DNA of 16,269 nt from Candidatus Bathyarchaeum sp. (lineage in GTDB: Archaea > Thermoproteota > Bathyarchaeia > Bathyarchaeales > Bathyarchaeaceae). The stretch is taken from the NCBI GenBank assembly GCA_003096235.1, contig PIXT01000016.1, positions 1 through 16,269 on the forward strand, read 5' to 3'. The notes under the pieces are model-generated. The model was not told where the DNA came from and searched no databases. It saw only the letters and a list, made by a program, of their open reading frames with translations. Of the stretch, positions 8,671 to 15,186 are shown one piece after another. The position numbers and the translations under genes were made by a program. Within the stretch, counting starts at the first letter, position 1; every line of letters starts with the position of its first letter.

Positions 8671-8686
8671 CTTCTTTTGATGTTTG

Positions 8687-8707
8687 TCTCCCATAAAAAA
8701 AGGGAGA
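8687..8707 (-). terminator. Hairpin after propeller gene 2, probable terminator
   Basis: TCTCCC/GGGAGA stem of 6 bp with a 9-nt A/T loop, 13 nt beyond the stop codon. It is the counterpart of 5701-5721, with one loop change; stem and loop length are conserved. Confidence 0.5.
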
Positions 8708-8720
8708 AGGGAAATTTTGT

Positions 8721-11222
8721 TTATTTTCGCTTCTTTAGCACAAAGAATACTGCTACGCCAATGACGCATACAACTGCGACAGCGGCGATGATCAATACTT
8801 CTGTGGAGATTAGCGGTGTTTCTGCGACTTGTTCATTGTCTGGAGTTTCTGTATCTGGTGTCTCGGTGTCGGGGGCTTCTGTATCAGGAGTTTCTGTGTC
8901 GGGGGTTTCAGTGTCTGGTGTTTCTGTGTCAGGCTCTATTGGTGTTGATGCTGATGCCGCTGGATCAACAACGAAATAACATGTATCAAATGAGCTTCCA
9001 TAAGATTCTGATCCTTCAAATGTAGCTGTTACGTGGTATTCACCTGAAACTGGAGGTACCCAACTCTTTCCAAAGTTGCCGCTCAGATCGGTTGTAACTT
9101 CGCCTATTTCTTGATAATTACCGTTTGGATCAATAGCAGTTAACATTACTGTAACACCTTTCGCGTCATCGGGCATTGGCTTTTGCATGTGCAGATACTC
9201 CATCCAAGCAGACATACTCTCATCAGAAATGGCAGGAGTTCCTTTTTGTCCAGGTGACTGGTCAGTGACAGTTCCAGTTATCATTACGCTGGAGCCGCTG
9301 GCTACTGAAGTCTGTGGTGCAGAGACAGTTGTGTCGCTTGGACCTTTTCCGAAACAATAGAGTTTACCATCGTATCCATTGAGGTATACAAGATACCCAT
9401 AGGCTATCGCCATTGGAGAGGCTTCAGCCTGAGTTCCAGATATACTCCACACTTCTTCACCGGATTCGTCGTCGATAGCAATCACTTTTCCGCCTTTGTA
9501 TAGAACTGGACCAGGGGTGTGCTCACTGTTGATTACAAAGACCTTACCGTCCGCAAGTTTGAAACTTGTGTAAGATCCATGCAGAGGCCAACCACCATAC
9601 GGAGTTTCCAATCCAGAACTTCCGGTAAACCAACTCCATTCACGTTCTCCGGTTTCTAGATCATGAGCATATACTATACCGTCGTAACCAGTTGTGTAAA
9701 ATTTGCCGTTAGCGATATTCATATCACGATTAAACATTGCCATTGGATCTTCATAGATGTCGGTTGGTCCCCAAATTTCTTCTCCAGTAGTAAGGTCATA
9801 TCCATACCATTGTAGTAGCATGTGATAGTACTCGACCAGTATTCCTTCGGATATATCACTCATCTGTGGTGAGCCTGGTGGAACAAAGGATCGATCTAAT
9901 GTTGACCTCCATAATTCTGTTCCATCATTTTTGTCGTATGCAATGTACAAATCTCCAGCGTTAGCATAAACTACATCATCGATTTTGCTGATTCTCAAGG
10001 ATTCAGGTGCGTCTTCCAATGGTACACTCCATTGAAGTCCTTCATCATAATTATACGCTCCTGAAGTAGGTGTCCAGTCAATAGCTACTCCGATAACTCT
10101 CATTCCAGTCAATAGAACTTTTGTCGAATTCCATAAAGTCAATTTACCGTCATCAATGCTGTAACTGAGTATTTCTCCATTGTCACCGAAAACATTAGTT
10201 CCAGAAGATACGTTCTCAATAGTTAATATCTTGTCACCAGTGAAAGCTTCGTACATAGTCCAAGTTGAGCGTCCTAGACTCCACAAGTATCCGAAAACTC
10301 CACTTTGAGCGGTGGAATAGAAGTAGTATACCTGCCCGATTGATAGCTGATCTTGGATGTCTTTATCCCATATTACTTCTCCAGTGTACAAGTCTACGCA
10401 AGTAAACCCGCTTTCTTGTGCTTCACCATATTGTCCAAAACCATTATGGTTGTAGTATAATCTTCCGCTGATAATCAATGGTGGCGTAAGTTTTTCATTA
10501 GGTCGTCTTCCGGTGTACCATGGATAAGATGCAGTCTCTGCTGATGCGATTCCACCAAACATTTCCTGTCTTGTCCACAGTATGTGAGCAGAGTTTGGTG
10601 CTGTAGTGTACGGGTTATATCCATTACCTTGTAGCGTGTAGTCTTCGCCATTCAGCCAATTTCCTGCAAGCTGTGCCCATTCTCGGTTTTCTGCATAGAT
10701 TGGGGTTTCCCAGTAGTCTGTTGGGAGTTCAGATGATGGCCATTGGGATATTTGTTCAGTTTGTACGGTCAGTGTTACCTCGGGACTGCTACTTGGGTTA
10801 TAATAGTCGCCGGCGTGGGGTCCTATCTCTATTGTTTGCCCAGGAAAGTTAACTTTGAACGTGTATACGCCAACTTGTGTAGGAGTATAGGTAGCATATC
10901 CAGCTCCAGCTTCATAAGACTGTAATCCTGTAAGGGTTTCAGTTTCTCCGTCAGGCCTTGTTACATCAATTGTGATGTCGGTCCAATATCCGTACCGAGG
11001 GCGTTCGGGAGGAAGTTGAGCGGGAGGAGGATATGGCGTAAAGAATTGCAGAATTGCTTGTTGATTAACGCCTATAGGATTAGGTGTAGGTTTAAGGTAT
11101 ATCCAGGTATCGAACTCTTCAGCTTCAACGATCAATGGAATAGCAGTTAGTAGCATAGAAATAGTCAATGTTAGAATTAAAAGCATTGTAAGTGTTTTCG
11201 AACTTTTTTTTAGATTTTTCAT
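8721..11222 (-). CDS. Secreted, membrane-anchored PQQ-type beta-propeller protein (paralogue 2)
   Basis: Same architecture as the 5733-8303 product. The 833-residue start at ATG 11220-11222 is chosen because GAGGT lies 8 nt upstream and MKNLKKSSKTLTMLLIL aligns with the paralogue's MKKLKNLSKTFAMLLIL; a longer frame from a GTG at 11294 adds residues that in the paralogue are noncoding. Signal peptide about 1-35 (ending VEA); N-terminal sandwich with KPTPNPIGVNQQ; blade motifs FTCVDLYTGEVIWDK (273), IAYDKNDGTELWRS (427), YGYDLTTGEEIWG (473), YAHDLETGEREWSW (518) and VIAIDDESGEEVWSI (580); Ig-like domain about 636-756; ETPDT stalk 763-797; membrane helix about 806-828; tail KKRK. Like its partner it probably stands on the cell surface. 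The divergent TrmB-like gene begins 117 bp away and is a plausible regulator. Confidence 0.9.
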   Translation of the reverse strand: MKNLKKSSKTLTMLLILTLTISMLLTAIPLIVEAEEFDTWIYLKPTPNPIGVNQQAILQFFTPYPPPAQLPPERPRYGYWTDITIDVTRPDGETETLTGLQSYEAGAGYATYTPTQVGVYTFKVNFPGQTIEIGPHAGDYYNPSSSPEVTLTVQTEQISQWPSSELPTDYWETPIYAENREWAQLAGNWLNGEDYTLQGNGYNPYTTAPNSAHILWTRQEMFGGIASAETASYPWYTGRRPNEKLTPPLIISGRLYYNHNGFGQYGEAQESGFTCVDLYTGEVIWDKDIQDQLSIGQVYYFYSTAQSGVFGYLWSLGRSTWTMYEAFTGDKILTIENVSSGTNVFGDNGEILSYSIDDGKLTLWNSTKVLLTGMRVIGVAIDWTPTSGAYNYDEGLQWSVPLEDAPESLRISKIDDVVYANAGDLYIAYDKNDGTELWRSTLDRSFVPPGSPQMSDISEGILVEYYHMLLQWYGYDLTTGEEIWGPTDIYEDPMAMFNRDMNIANGKFYTTGYDGIVYAHDLETGEREWSWFTGSSGLETPYGGWPLHGSYTSFKLADGKVFVINSEHTPGPVLYKGGKVIAIDDESGEEVWSISGTQAEASPMAIAYGYLVYLNGYDGKLYCFGKGPSDTTVSAPQTSVASGSSVMITGTVTDQSPGQKGTPAISDESMSAWMEYLHMQKPMPDDAKGVTVMLTAIDPNGNYQEIGEVTTDLSGNFGKSWVPPVSGEYHVTATFEGSESYGSSFDTCYFVVDPAASASTPIEPDTETPDTETPDTETPDTEAPDTETPDTETPDNEQVAETPLISTEVLIIAAVAVVCVIGVAVFFVLKKRK
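8832..8936 (-). repeat. 15-bp coding minisatellite (ETPDT), about seven copies
   Basis: Encodes (E)PDT-ETPDT-ETPDT-ETPDT-EAPDT-ETPDT-ETPDN in the stalk of propeller protein 2. Units vary at third positions (GTATCAGGAGTTTCT, GTGTCGGGGGTTTCA and similar on the plus strand), so it is not a fresh perfect expansion. Confidence 0.88.
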
Positions 11223-11308
11223 TTTTTTTACCTCAAGATTTTTGAGAGGAGAACTTAACGGTTTTAAAGTTTTAAAGAATTGTTTGTGGAACACCCATCC
11301 AACACCAA
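11223..11308 (-). promoter_or_regulatory. Conserved 5' leader of propeller gene 2
   Basis: Counterpart of 8304-8389: SD block CTTGAGGTAAAAAAAA, a TTTAAAAC block, and the 29-nt block at 11280-11308 (two substitutions between copies). The block lies immediately downstream of the TATA candidate at 11313-11318, so it would cover or follow the start site and is well placed for a repressor. Confidence 0.65.
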
Positions 11309-11310
11309 AA

Positions 11311-11320
11311 GCTTATACTC
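11311..11320. promoter_or_regulatory. Shared TATA candidate for TrmB-like gene and propeller gene 2
   Basis: GCTTATACTC reads CTTATAC on the plus strand and GTATAAG on the minus strand. Its centre is about 24 nt from the TrmB-like ATG at 11339, the usual archaeal distance to a start site, which implies a leaderless mRNA. In the other direction it would start transcription near 11290 with a leader of about 70 nt. Confidence 0.45.
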
Positions 11321-11338
11321 TCAAAAAGAGAAGAAACT

Positions 11339-12142
11339 ATGGAGGGGGCTACCTTGGCTCTAACTCAAGAAAAAAAGGAAGACATTCAAGTTTTATTAGA
11401 ATTAGGACTAACACTTCTAGAGGCAAAAATCTATTATGCATTAACAATAAGCGGAACGACAAGTGCAAAAGTTCTTTCTCAAACATCTGGTGTGTCAAGA
11501 CCCGACGTATATCGAACGCTTTTAAAGCTCTCAAAGTTGGGTTTGATTGAAAAAGTGATTTCTAACCCAAATTTGTTCAGAGCAATTCCACCAGAAACAG
11601 CATTTCAAATATTGTTGGATCGCAAAACAACAAAGCTCAACAAAGTGAAATTCAAATCGGAAGCGTTCATCAACAAGTTCAGAAACAGTCAACTTGAACA
11701 TGTATCAAATATAGAATCTAAATTTGTCATGGTTCCTTCAAAAGAAACCTTGATTAATAGACTGAGAATTGCGATAGACAATACAAAAAAAAGTATTGAT
11801 GTTGTCACAACATGTAAAAGACTTCAACAGGCATGTAATTTTTTATCTGAGTCATTGGAACAAGCATGGGATAGAAATGTAAGAGGTCGCGTAATAATTG
11901 AAAGCGCAGAAAAGAATCAAATACATGTATTCAAACCAATTTGGAAAAAACCAAAAGCAGAATTCAGAACCACTAACTCCGTTCCTACGAACATAATTGC
12001 AATATATGATGAAAAAGAAGTGTTCATTTTTACTGAATCAACATCTGACATTAAACAATCACCCGCGTTATGGTCAAACAATGACGTGCTTGTATCACTC
12101 GCAAAGCACTACTTTGAATCAATGTGGACAGAATCGAAATAG
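11339..12142 (+). CDS. TrmB-family winged-helix transcriptional regulator
   Basis: Residues 15-85 are the TrmB-type HTH: LLELGLTLLEAKIYYALTIS, then AKVLSQTSGVSRPDVYRTLLKL (recognition helix) and the wing GLIEKVISNPNLFRAIPPETA. Residues about 85-110 are a charged linker helix. Residues 127-265 form an alpha/beta effector region (KFVMVPSKETLINRLRIAID, IDVVTTCKRL, RVIIESAEKN, NIIAIYDEKEVFIFTES) typical of TrmB-like proteins with a phospholipase-D-like fold and no classical sugar-binding domain, so the effector is unknown. Total 267 residues. Two starts are possible: ATG at 11339, leaderless relative to the TATA at 11313, or TTG at 11354 with a strong GGAGGGGG just upstream. The gene is divergent from propeller gene 2, which is its most likely target besides itself. 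Confidence 0.88.
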   Translation: MEGATLALTQEKKEDIQVLLELGLTLLEAKIYYALTISGTTSAKVLSQTSGVSRPDVYRTLLKLSKLGLIEKVISNPNLFRAIPPETAFQILLDRKTTKLNKVKFKSEAFINKFRNSQLEHVSNIESKFVMVPSKETLINRLRIAIDNTKKSIDVVTTCKRLQQACNFLSESLEQAWDRNVRGRVIIESAEKNQIHVFKPIWKKPKAEFRTTNSVPTNIIAIYDEKEVFIFTESTSDIKQSPALWSNNDVLVSLAKHYFESMWTESK

Positions 12143-12196
12143 CAAAACTTGTTCGTTCAAATTGTGGTTCATCCGCTACATGAAACAAGGAATACA

Positions 12197-12216
12197 TTTT
12201 GGAAAGTAATCCAAAA
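12197..12216. terminator. 7-bp hairpin between convergent genes
   Basis: TTTTGGA-AAGTAA-TCCAAAA, a perfect 7-bp stem with a 6-nt loop, in the 126-bp gap between the convergent TrmB-like gene and the 289-residue membrane protein. Eight A follow the CC on the plus strand, so on the minus strand a T-run overlaps the stem. A bidirectional terminator is plausible. Nothing else was recognised in the gap. Confidence 0.4.
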
Positions 12217-12268
12217 AAAAGAGATGGGGGTAGTTTTAGTTCTGCTGAGGTTTTGTGGTTGTATGGAG

Positions 12269-13138
12269 TTAGCCTGTTCCATTTATTATGATTTCAAAGT
12301 TGAAGTTGTTTATTCCGTTAATGCTCTGGGACACTGATAACTTGAGTGTAATCTGAACTACTTCGTTTGGTTCAAGTGCATGTCCATCATAGTCCCAAGT
12401 TAGTGACATATAATCAGCTGCATTTGTTGGGTTCCAGTTTATCGTATCCAATGACAGTGTTATAGGAGCGGCTCCTTCATTTTTGATATAAATTATGTTA
12501 GTGCCAAAAGTACCGGGGTTTATTGTTCCCCATGCAACATCAGACATAAGGGTATTACAACTGGCATCTCGGTATGCTGTAACTCCTGCAGTTTGAATTT
12601 GAATTGAGCCATAACTATACAGATTAGTTCGAACAGACAATTGTGCACTAATTGTGCTCAGAAAGAACAGATTTACAACAGAAACCAATGATACAAACAA
12701 TATCAGTATCGTTTGTTTTCGTTTTTTAGTTGCATGCACACTCACAACATGAAAGCCACGCGAAAGCGCCGTTACCATTTTGGTTTTGAACAAAGACGTA
12801 TACTGCAAAACTACTGATAATTTGGTTGCATTTACTTTTATAGCGTGTAAGCCATGTGAAATTGTGTTCGCCATTTTAGTCTTGAATTGAGCCATACCAT
12901 GTAAAACTGTGGACAACTTTAGTCTCAAGTATAAACTTGATCGTTTGAGCATATTCAGCATAATCGACAGAAATTGTTGAATAACCATCAGCTTTAAAAC
13001 ATAATTTTTGAAAGCATTTATCCCTCTTTTGATTTCTCTTTTCAACTTATTATCGCCTTGCCTACAAGCAAATGTAATCTTGTGATTTTTTGGGCAAAAA
13101 TTAAGTTTTTTTGAGAAAATGTCTTTTGCATTTAGCAA
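12269..13138 (-). CDS. Membrane protein: basic tandem-repeat cytoplasmic region, one TM helix, beta-sandwich exodomain
   Basis: No named family is recognised. Residues 1-140 are basic, His-rich and presumably cytoplasmic; they contain two 32-residue tandem units (74-105 and 106-137) with 16 identical positions. KKRKQ (138-142) precedes one transmembrane helix (143-165). Residues 166-289 form an exported beta-sandwich with GTINPG, YIKNEGAAPITLSL, NWNPTNAADYMSLTWDYDG and EVVQITLKLSVS, a layout often seen in small surface proteins of uncultured archaea. Two cysteine regions exist: C15/C25 inside and C194 outside. The start is uncertain: a stop lies two codons upstream of the TTG at 13136-13138, no SD is visible, and the next in-frame ATG is residue 51 (12986-12988). 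An HTH-RDD gene lies 86 bp upstream on the same strand. Confidence 0.75.
   Translation of the reverse strand: MLNAKDIFSKKLNFCPKNHKITFACRQGDNKLKREIKRGINAFKNYVLKLMVIQQFLSIMLNMLKRSSLYLRLKLSTVLHGMAQFKTKMANTISHGLHAIKVNATKLSVVLQYTSLFKTKMVTALSRGFHVVSVHATKKRKQTILILFVSLVSVVNLFFLSTISAQLSVRTNLYSYGSIQIQTAGVTAYRDASCNTLMSDVAWGTINPGTFGTNIIYIKNEGAAPITLSLDTINWNPTNAADYMSLTWDYDGHALEPNEVVQITLKLSVSQSINGINNFNFEIIINGTG
12728..12919 (-). repeat. Two 96-bp tandem coding repeats (32 residues each)
   Basis: Units 74-105 and 106-137 of the membrane protein begin KLSTVL and KLSVVL, share FKTKM at the same position, and end HAIKVNAT and HVVSVHAT. By hand, 16 of 32 residues are identical without gaps. The repeat is basic and predicted to lie on the inner side of the membrane. 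Confidence 0.8.
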
Positions 13139-13224
13139 ATTCTATTTTGCAAAAAAAATTTAACAAAAAAACGTATTAAAAATAATTAATTGTTGGATGT
13201 GATTTAGAATTTGTAAAAAAATAG

Positions 13225-13920
13225 CTATATTGCTATAACGGTTGTTCTAGAATATTTGTCAAAGAATTTAATGAAGCGCGCATCACTCAACCTAAGACCA
13301 AGCAGCAAGTCAAAGGGCAATAGAAAGCATTTGCCAAAATTTCTTACCGCTGCAGCATCATAAGTTATTCTTTTTTCACTAACACTCACAACCTTAATCG
13401 CAAACAAAGATTTTCCAACGGTTTGACCTCCAAAACCTTCAAGAAGAGTTGAAGATAACCAGAGTAAACCTAAAAACAAAATAATGTTTTGATGAAACAG
13501 AAATTGTCCAGTAAACAGAACAAATACTTCGGCAACTAACGCAACTGCTACAGTGATCGTGAAAGCCACCCCCATATCAAAAAGGAATGCCATGGCACGC
13601 CTAGAGAATTTGGCAATATGGCGGCTACTTTGGGTTTCTAAGAAATCAACATCTATCGAAAGGGCTTTGGTATCTTCTATTATCCGTAATGCGTTTTGAC
13701 CAAATCTATTCAATTTGTATTTTCCTGAGGGGGTTTGTTCTAAAAACAGCTTTAGATTTCGAAGGTGAAAACTCATTTTTCCAGTATCAATACCGAGAAT
13801 ATTCATTAATTCCGAGAAAGATTGTTCTTTTTTCTCGTCAAGAATAGTTATGATGTCTCTTCTTATTTGGTGGGACAAAATAAGTAATAGCTTTGAAATA
13901 TTTTCTTCATTGAAAGACAT
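13225..13920 (-). CDS. ArsR-like winged helix fused to an RDD membrane domain
   Basis: Residues 1-80 are a winged HTH of the ArsR type: LLLILSHQIRRDIITILDE, SFSELMNILGIDTGKMSFHLRNL (recognition helix) and TPSGKYKLNRFGQNALRII. After a linker, residues 104-225 match the RDD family: KFSRRAMAFLFDMGVAFT (Arg107/Arg108 and Asp115 of the family name motif), hydrophobic segments at about 112-137 and 143-162, then GGQTVGKSLFAIKVV (164-178) and AVRNFGK. RDD proteins are multi-pass membrane proteins, sometimes linked to ion or solute transport. Fusion to an HTH suggests a membrane-bound one-component regulator. The ATG at 13918-13920 is preferred over an upstream TTG at 13938, because a TATA box (13941-13950) sits about 25 nt upstream, fitting a leaderless mRNA. 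Length is 231 residues. Confidence 0.87.
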   Translation of the reverse strand: MSFNEENISKLLLILSHQIRRDIITILDEKKEQSFSELMNILGIDTGKMSFHLRNLKLFLEQTPSGKYKLNRFGQNALRIIEDTKALSIDVDFLETQSSRHIAKFSRRAMAFLFDMGVAFTITVAVALVAEVFVLFTGQFLFHQNIILFLGLLWLSSTLLEGFGGQTVGKSLFAIKVVSVSEKRITYDAAAVRNFGKCFLLPFDLLLGLRLSDARFIKFFDKYSRTTVIAI

Positions 13921-13940
13921 CTTTAAAACCGGAATCAAGC

Positions 13941-13950
13941 CTATATGTTA
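13941..13950 (-). promoter_or_regulatory. TATA box for the HTH-RDD gene
   Basis: On the minus strand TAACATATAG is centred about 25 nt upstream of the ATG at 13920, the distance expected for a leaderless archaeal transcript. Confidence 0.45.
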
Positions 13951-14352
13951 TTGGTGTGTAAAAAGAAAGCAGTCATGATCGAACTCCATTTCTTTTCACT
14001 CCTCTAAATAGTTAGCACATTATTGATTAATACTTTTTGCCCCATTTTTAACTTAGTTTTATAAACGCCTTTTCTTTAGTTTTGAGTTGTTTCTACATGA
14101 AATTAACTAAAAACAGTAACACGCCCAACAGTTGGGTAGACTCAGCCAATAACAATAAAAATCACAATCTAAGGAATTGAAGGCTTCGCTTCACTTTTGT
14201 GAATATTTTGCTTTAGAACAGGTTCTTTTTAGCAGTGGGATTTGTTCTAGAAGTTTTTACTATCTATCAAGTAAGTATTGGCAGTATTGAAGTATCCATT
14301 TAAATGTCTACAATCAAATTCCATTTTTATTAGACAATTGCTCTGGCGGTGT
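13951..14352 (+). promoter_or_regulatory. 402-bp intergenic region with a strong plus-strand TATA box
   Basis: No convincing protein gene is present. TTTATAAA at 14058-14065 is the best TATA element in the window by eye and would start plus-strand RNA near 14087. Just after it, ATG 14097 opens a 27-codon frame to TGA 14180 (MKLTKNSNTP...), rich in Asn and Lys, with no family resemblance. A second, weaker box TTTAAATG (14299-14306) would serve the HTH_45-like gene at 14353. A short RNA or a leader for that gene are both possible. Confidence 0.35.
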
Positions 14353-14682
14353 ATGAATACGAGAAAGAAAAACGAAGTCCAAGTTGTTGCAAAAATCTTG
14401 CGAGTTGCAGCCAAAGGCTCCAAAGAAACAGAGATTATGGATCAATGTAAACTGGATTCAATGTCAGCAGAAAACTATCTTTCAGCCTTGACCGAATTAA
14501 GTTTTCTCACCATAGACGACGAAAATGAAATGCAGTGTCGAACAACCGACAAGGGGTTAGACTTCCTCAATACGTACCATCGGCTTAGATGGCTTTTGTT
14601 TGGCAAGGACAACGATTTTTTGTTGATGCGGCTTCTGGAACAACTCAAAGGAAAAGAACACCCTCCATTTTATGTAAGCTAA
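14353..14682 (+). CDS. HTH_45-type winged-helix protein (paralogue 1)
   Basis: A small archaeal DNA-binding protein of 109 residues. The N-terminal part NEVQVVAKILRVAAKGSKETEIMDQCKLDSMSAENYLSAL has the helix-turn-helix layout of the ArnR1-like/HTH_45 family, followed by the wing and TTDKGLDFLNTYHRLRWLLFGKD. The target is unknown. The ATG at 14353 is chosen because it has GGCGGTG directly upstream and aligns with the start of the neighbouring paralogue; a TTG at 14278 would add 25 residues not matched there. By hand, 53 of 109 aligned positions are identical to the 14832-15158 product. Such proteins often act as dimers through the C-terminal helix. Confidence 0.82.
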   Translation: MNTRKKNEVQVVAKILRVAAKGSKETEIMDQCKLDSMSAENYLSALTELSFLTIDDENEMQCRTTDKGLDFLNTYHRLRWLLFGKDNDFLLMRLLEQLKGKEHPPFYVS

Positions 14683-14707
14683 AAAAAACTAGCCCCATTT
14701 TCTTTTT

Positions 14708-14717
14708 ACATATAAAC
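14708..14717 (+). promoter_or_regulatory. TATA candidate for the second HTH_45-type gene
   Basis: ACATATAAAC lies in the 149-bp gap between the two paralogues and would start RNA near 14737, about 95 nt before the TTG start. It suggests the genes are not simply one operon. Confidence 0.35.
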
Positions 14718-14831
14718 GAACAGCAAAAAATCCTATAATCAAGCGGCTTGTATCAGCTTTGACATATTACTAATTTTGAAACAAGCGTTAAAGTTGCTTG
14801 AAATCATGTTGTACAAAATCTAGGTGATGTT

Positions 14832-15158
14832 TTGACAACAAATGATAGACGAGAATTTGATGTTGTCGCAGACATCCTACGGGTAGCTGCCGTGGGGTCC
14901 AAAGAATCAGAACTATTAATTGGATGCGACCTAGACCGTGACAGCCTTGAAAAGTATATGTCAGTTATGATGGTTCTGAAGCTGGTTAGTGTAACAAAAG
15001 AAGACGAGAATTTTTACAGAGCCACAGATAAAGGGCTAGAGTTTCTGCGTTTCTACCATGGGCTACGATGGCTCTTGTGGGGCAAAGACTTTGACTATAC
15101 TCTAATCAACATCATGAATAAACTCAAAACAGAAGAAAAACCATACTACGTAAGATAA
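14832..15158 (+). CDS. HTH_45-type winged-helix protein (paralogue 2)
   Basis: 108 residues with the same fold as the 14353-14682 product: REFDVVADILRVAAVGSKESELLIG, a recognition region around DRDSLEKYMSVMMVL, and the shared ATDKGLEFLRFYHGLRWLLWGKDFD. The best-conserved stretch between the pair is the end of the wing and the start of the C-terminal helix, the likely dimer interface, while the recognition helix differs (MSAENYLSALTEL against DSLEKYMSVMMVL), so the two may read different sites. Start is TTG with AGGTGATG about 5 nt upstream. The 3' end is only 28 bp from the convergent nucS. Confidence 0.82.
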   Translation: MTTNDRREFDVVADILRVAAVGSKESELLIGCDLDRDSLEKYMSVMMVLKLVSVTKEDENFYRATDKGLEFLRFYHGLRWLLWGKDFDYTLINIMNKLKTEEKPYYVR

Positions 15159-15186
15159 ACATTCTCAAGTTTTGTTGCATAAAAAG

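Noticed and set aside
8677..8979. 100-codon plus-strand frame rich in GVSVSG repeats, with a counterpart at 5692-5982
   Set aside because: It is the antisense shadow of the ETPDT stalk and membrane helix of the propeller genes; both copies arise from the same coding repeats.
5733..11222. Archaeosortase (PGF-CTERM-type) sorting signal at the C-termini of the propeller proteins
   Set aside because: The ends are Pro/Thr stalk, membrane helix and KKRK without a PGF or similar tripeptide; a plain C-terminal anchor fits better.
11223..11294. Longer N-terminus for propeller protein 2 from a GTG at 11294
   Set aside because: The SD GAGGT and paralogue alignment fix the start at 11222; the extra 24 codons correspond to noncoding leader in the paralogue.
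14278..14352. 25-residue N-terminal extension of the first HTH_45-type protein from a TTG
   Set aside because: Not present in the adjacent paralogue; ATG 14353 has an SD-like GGCGGTG.
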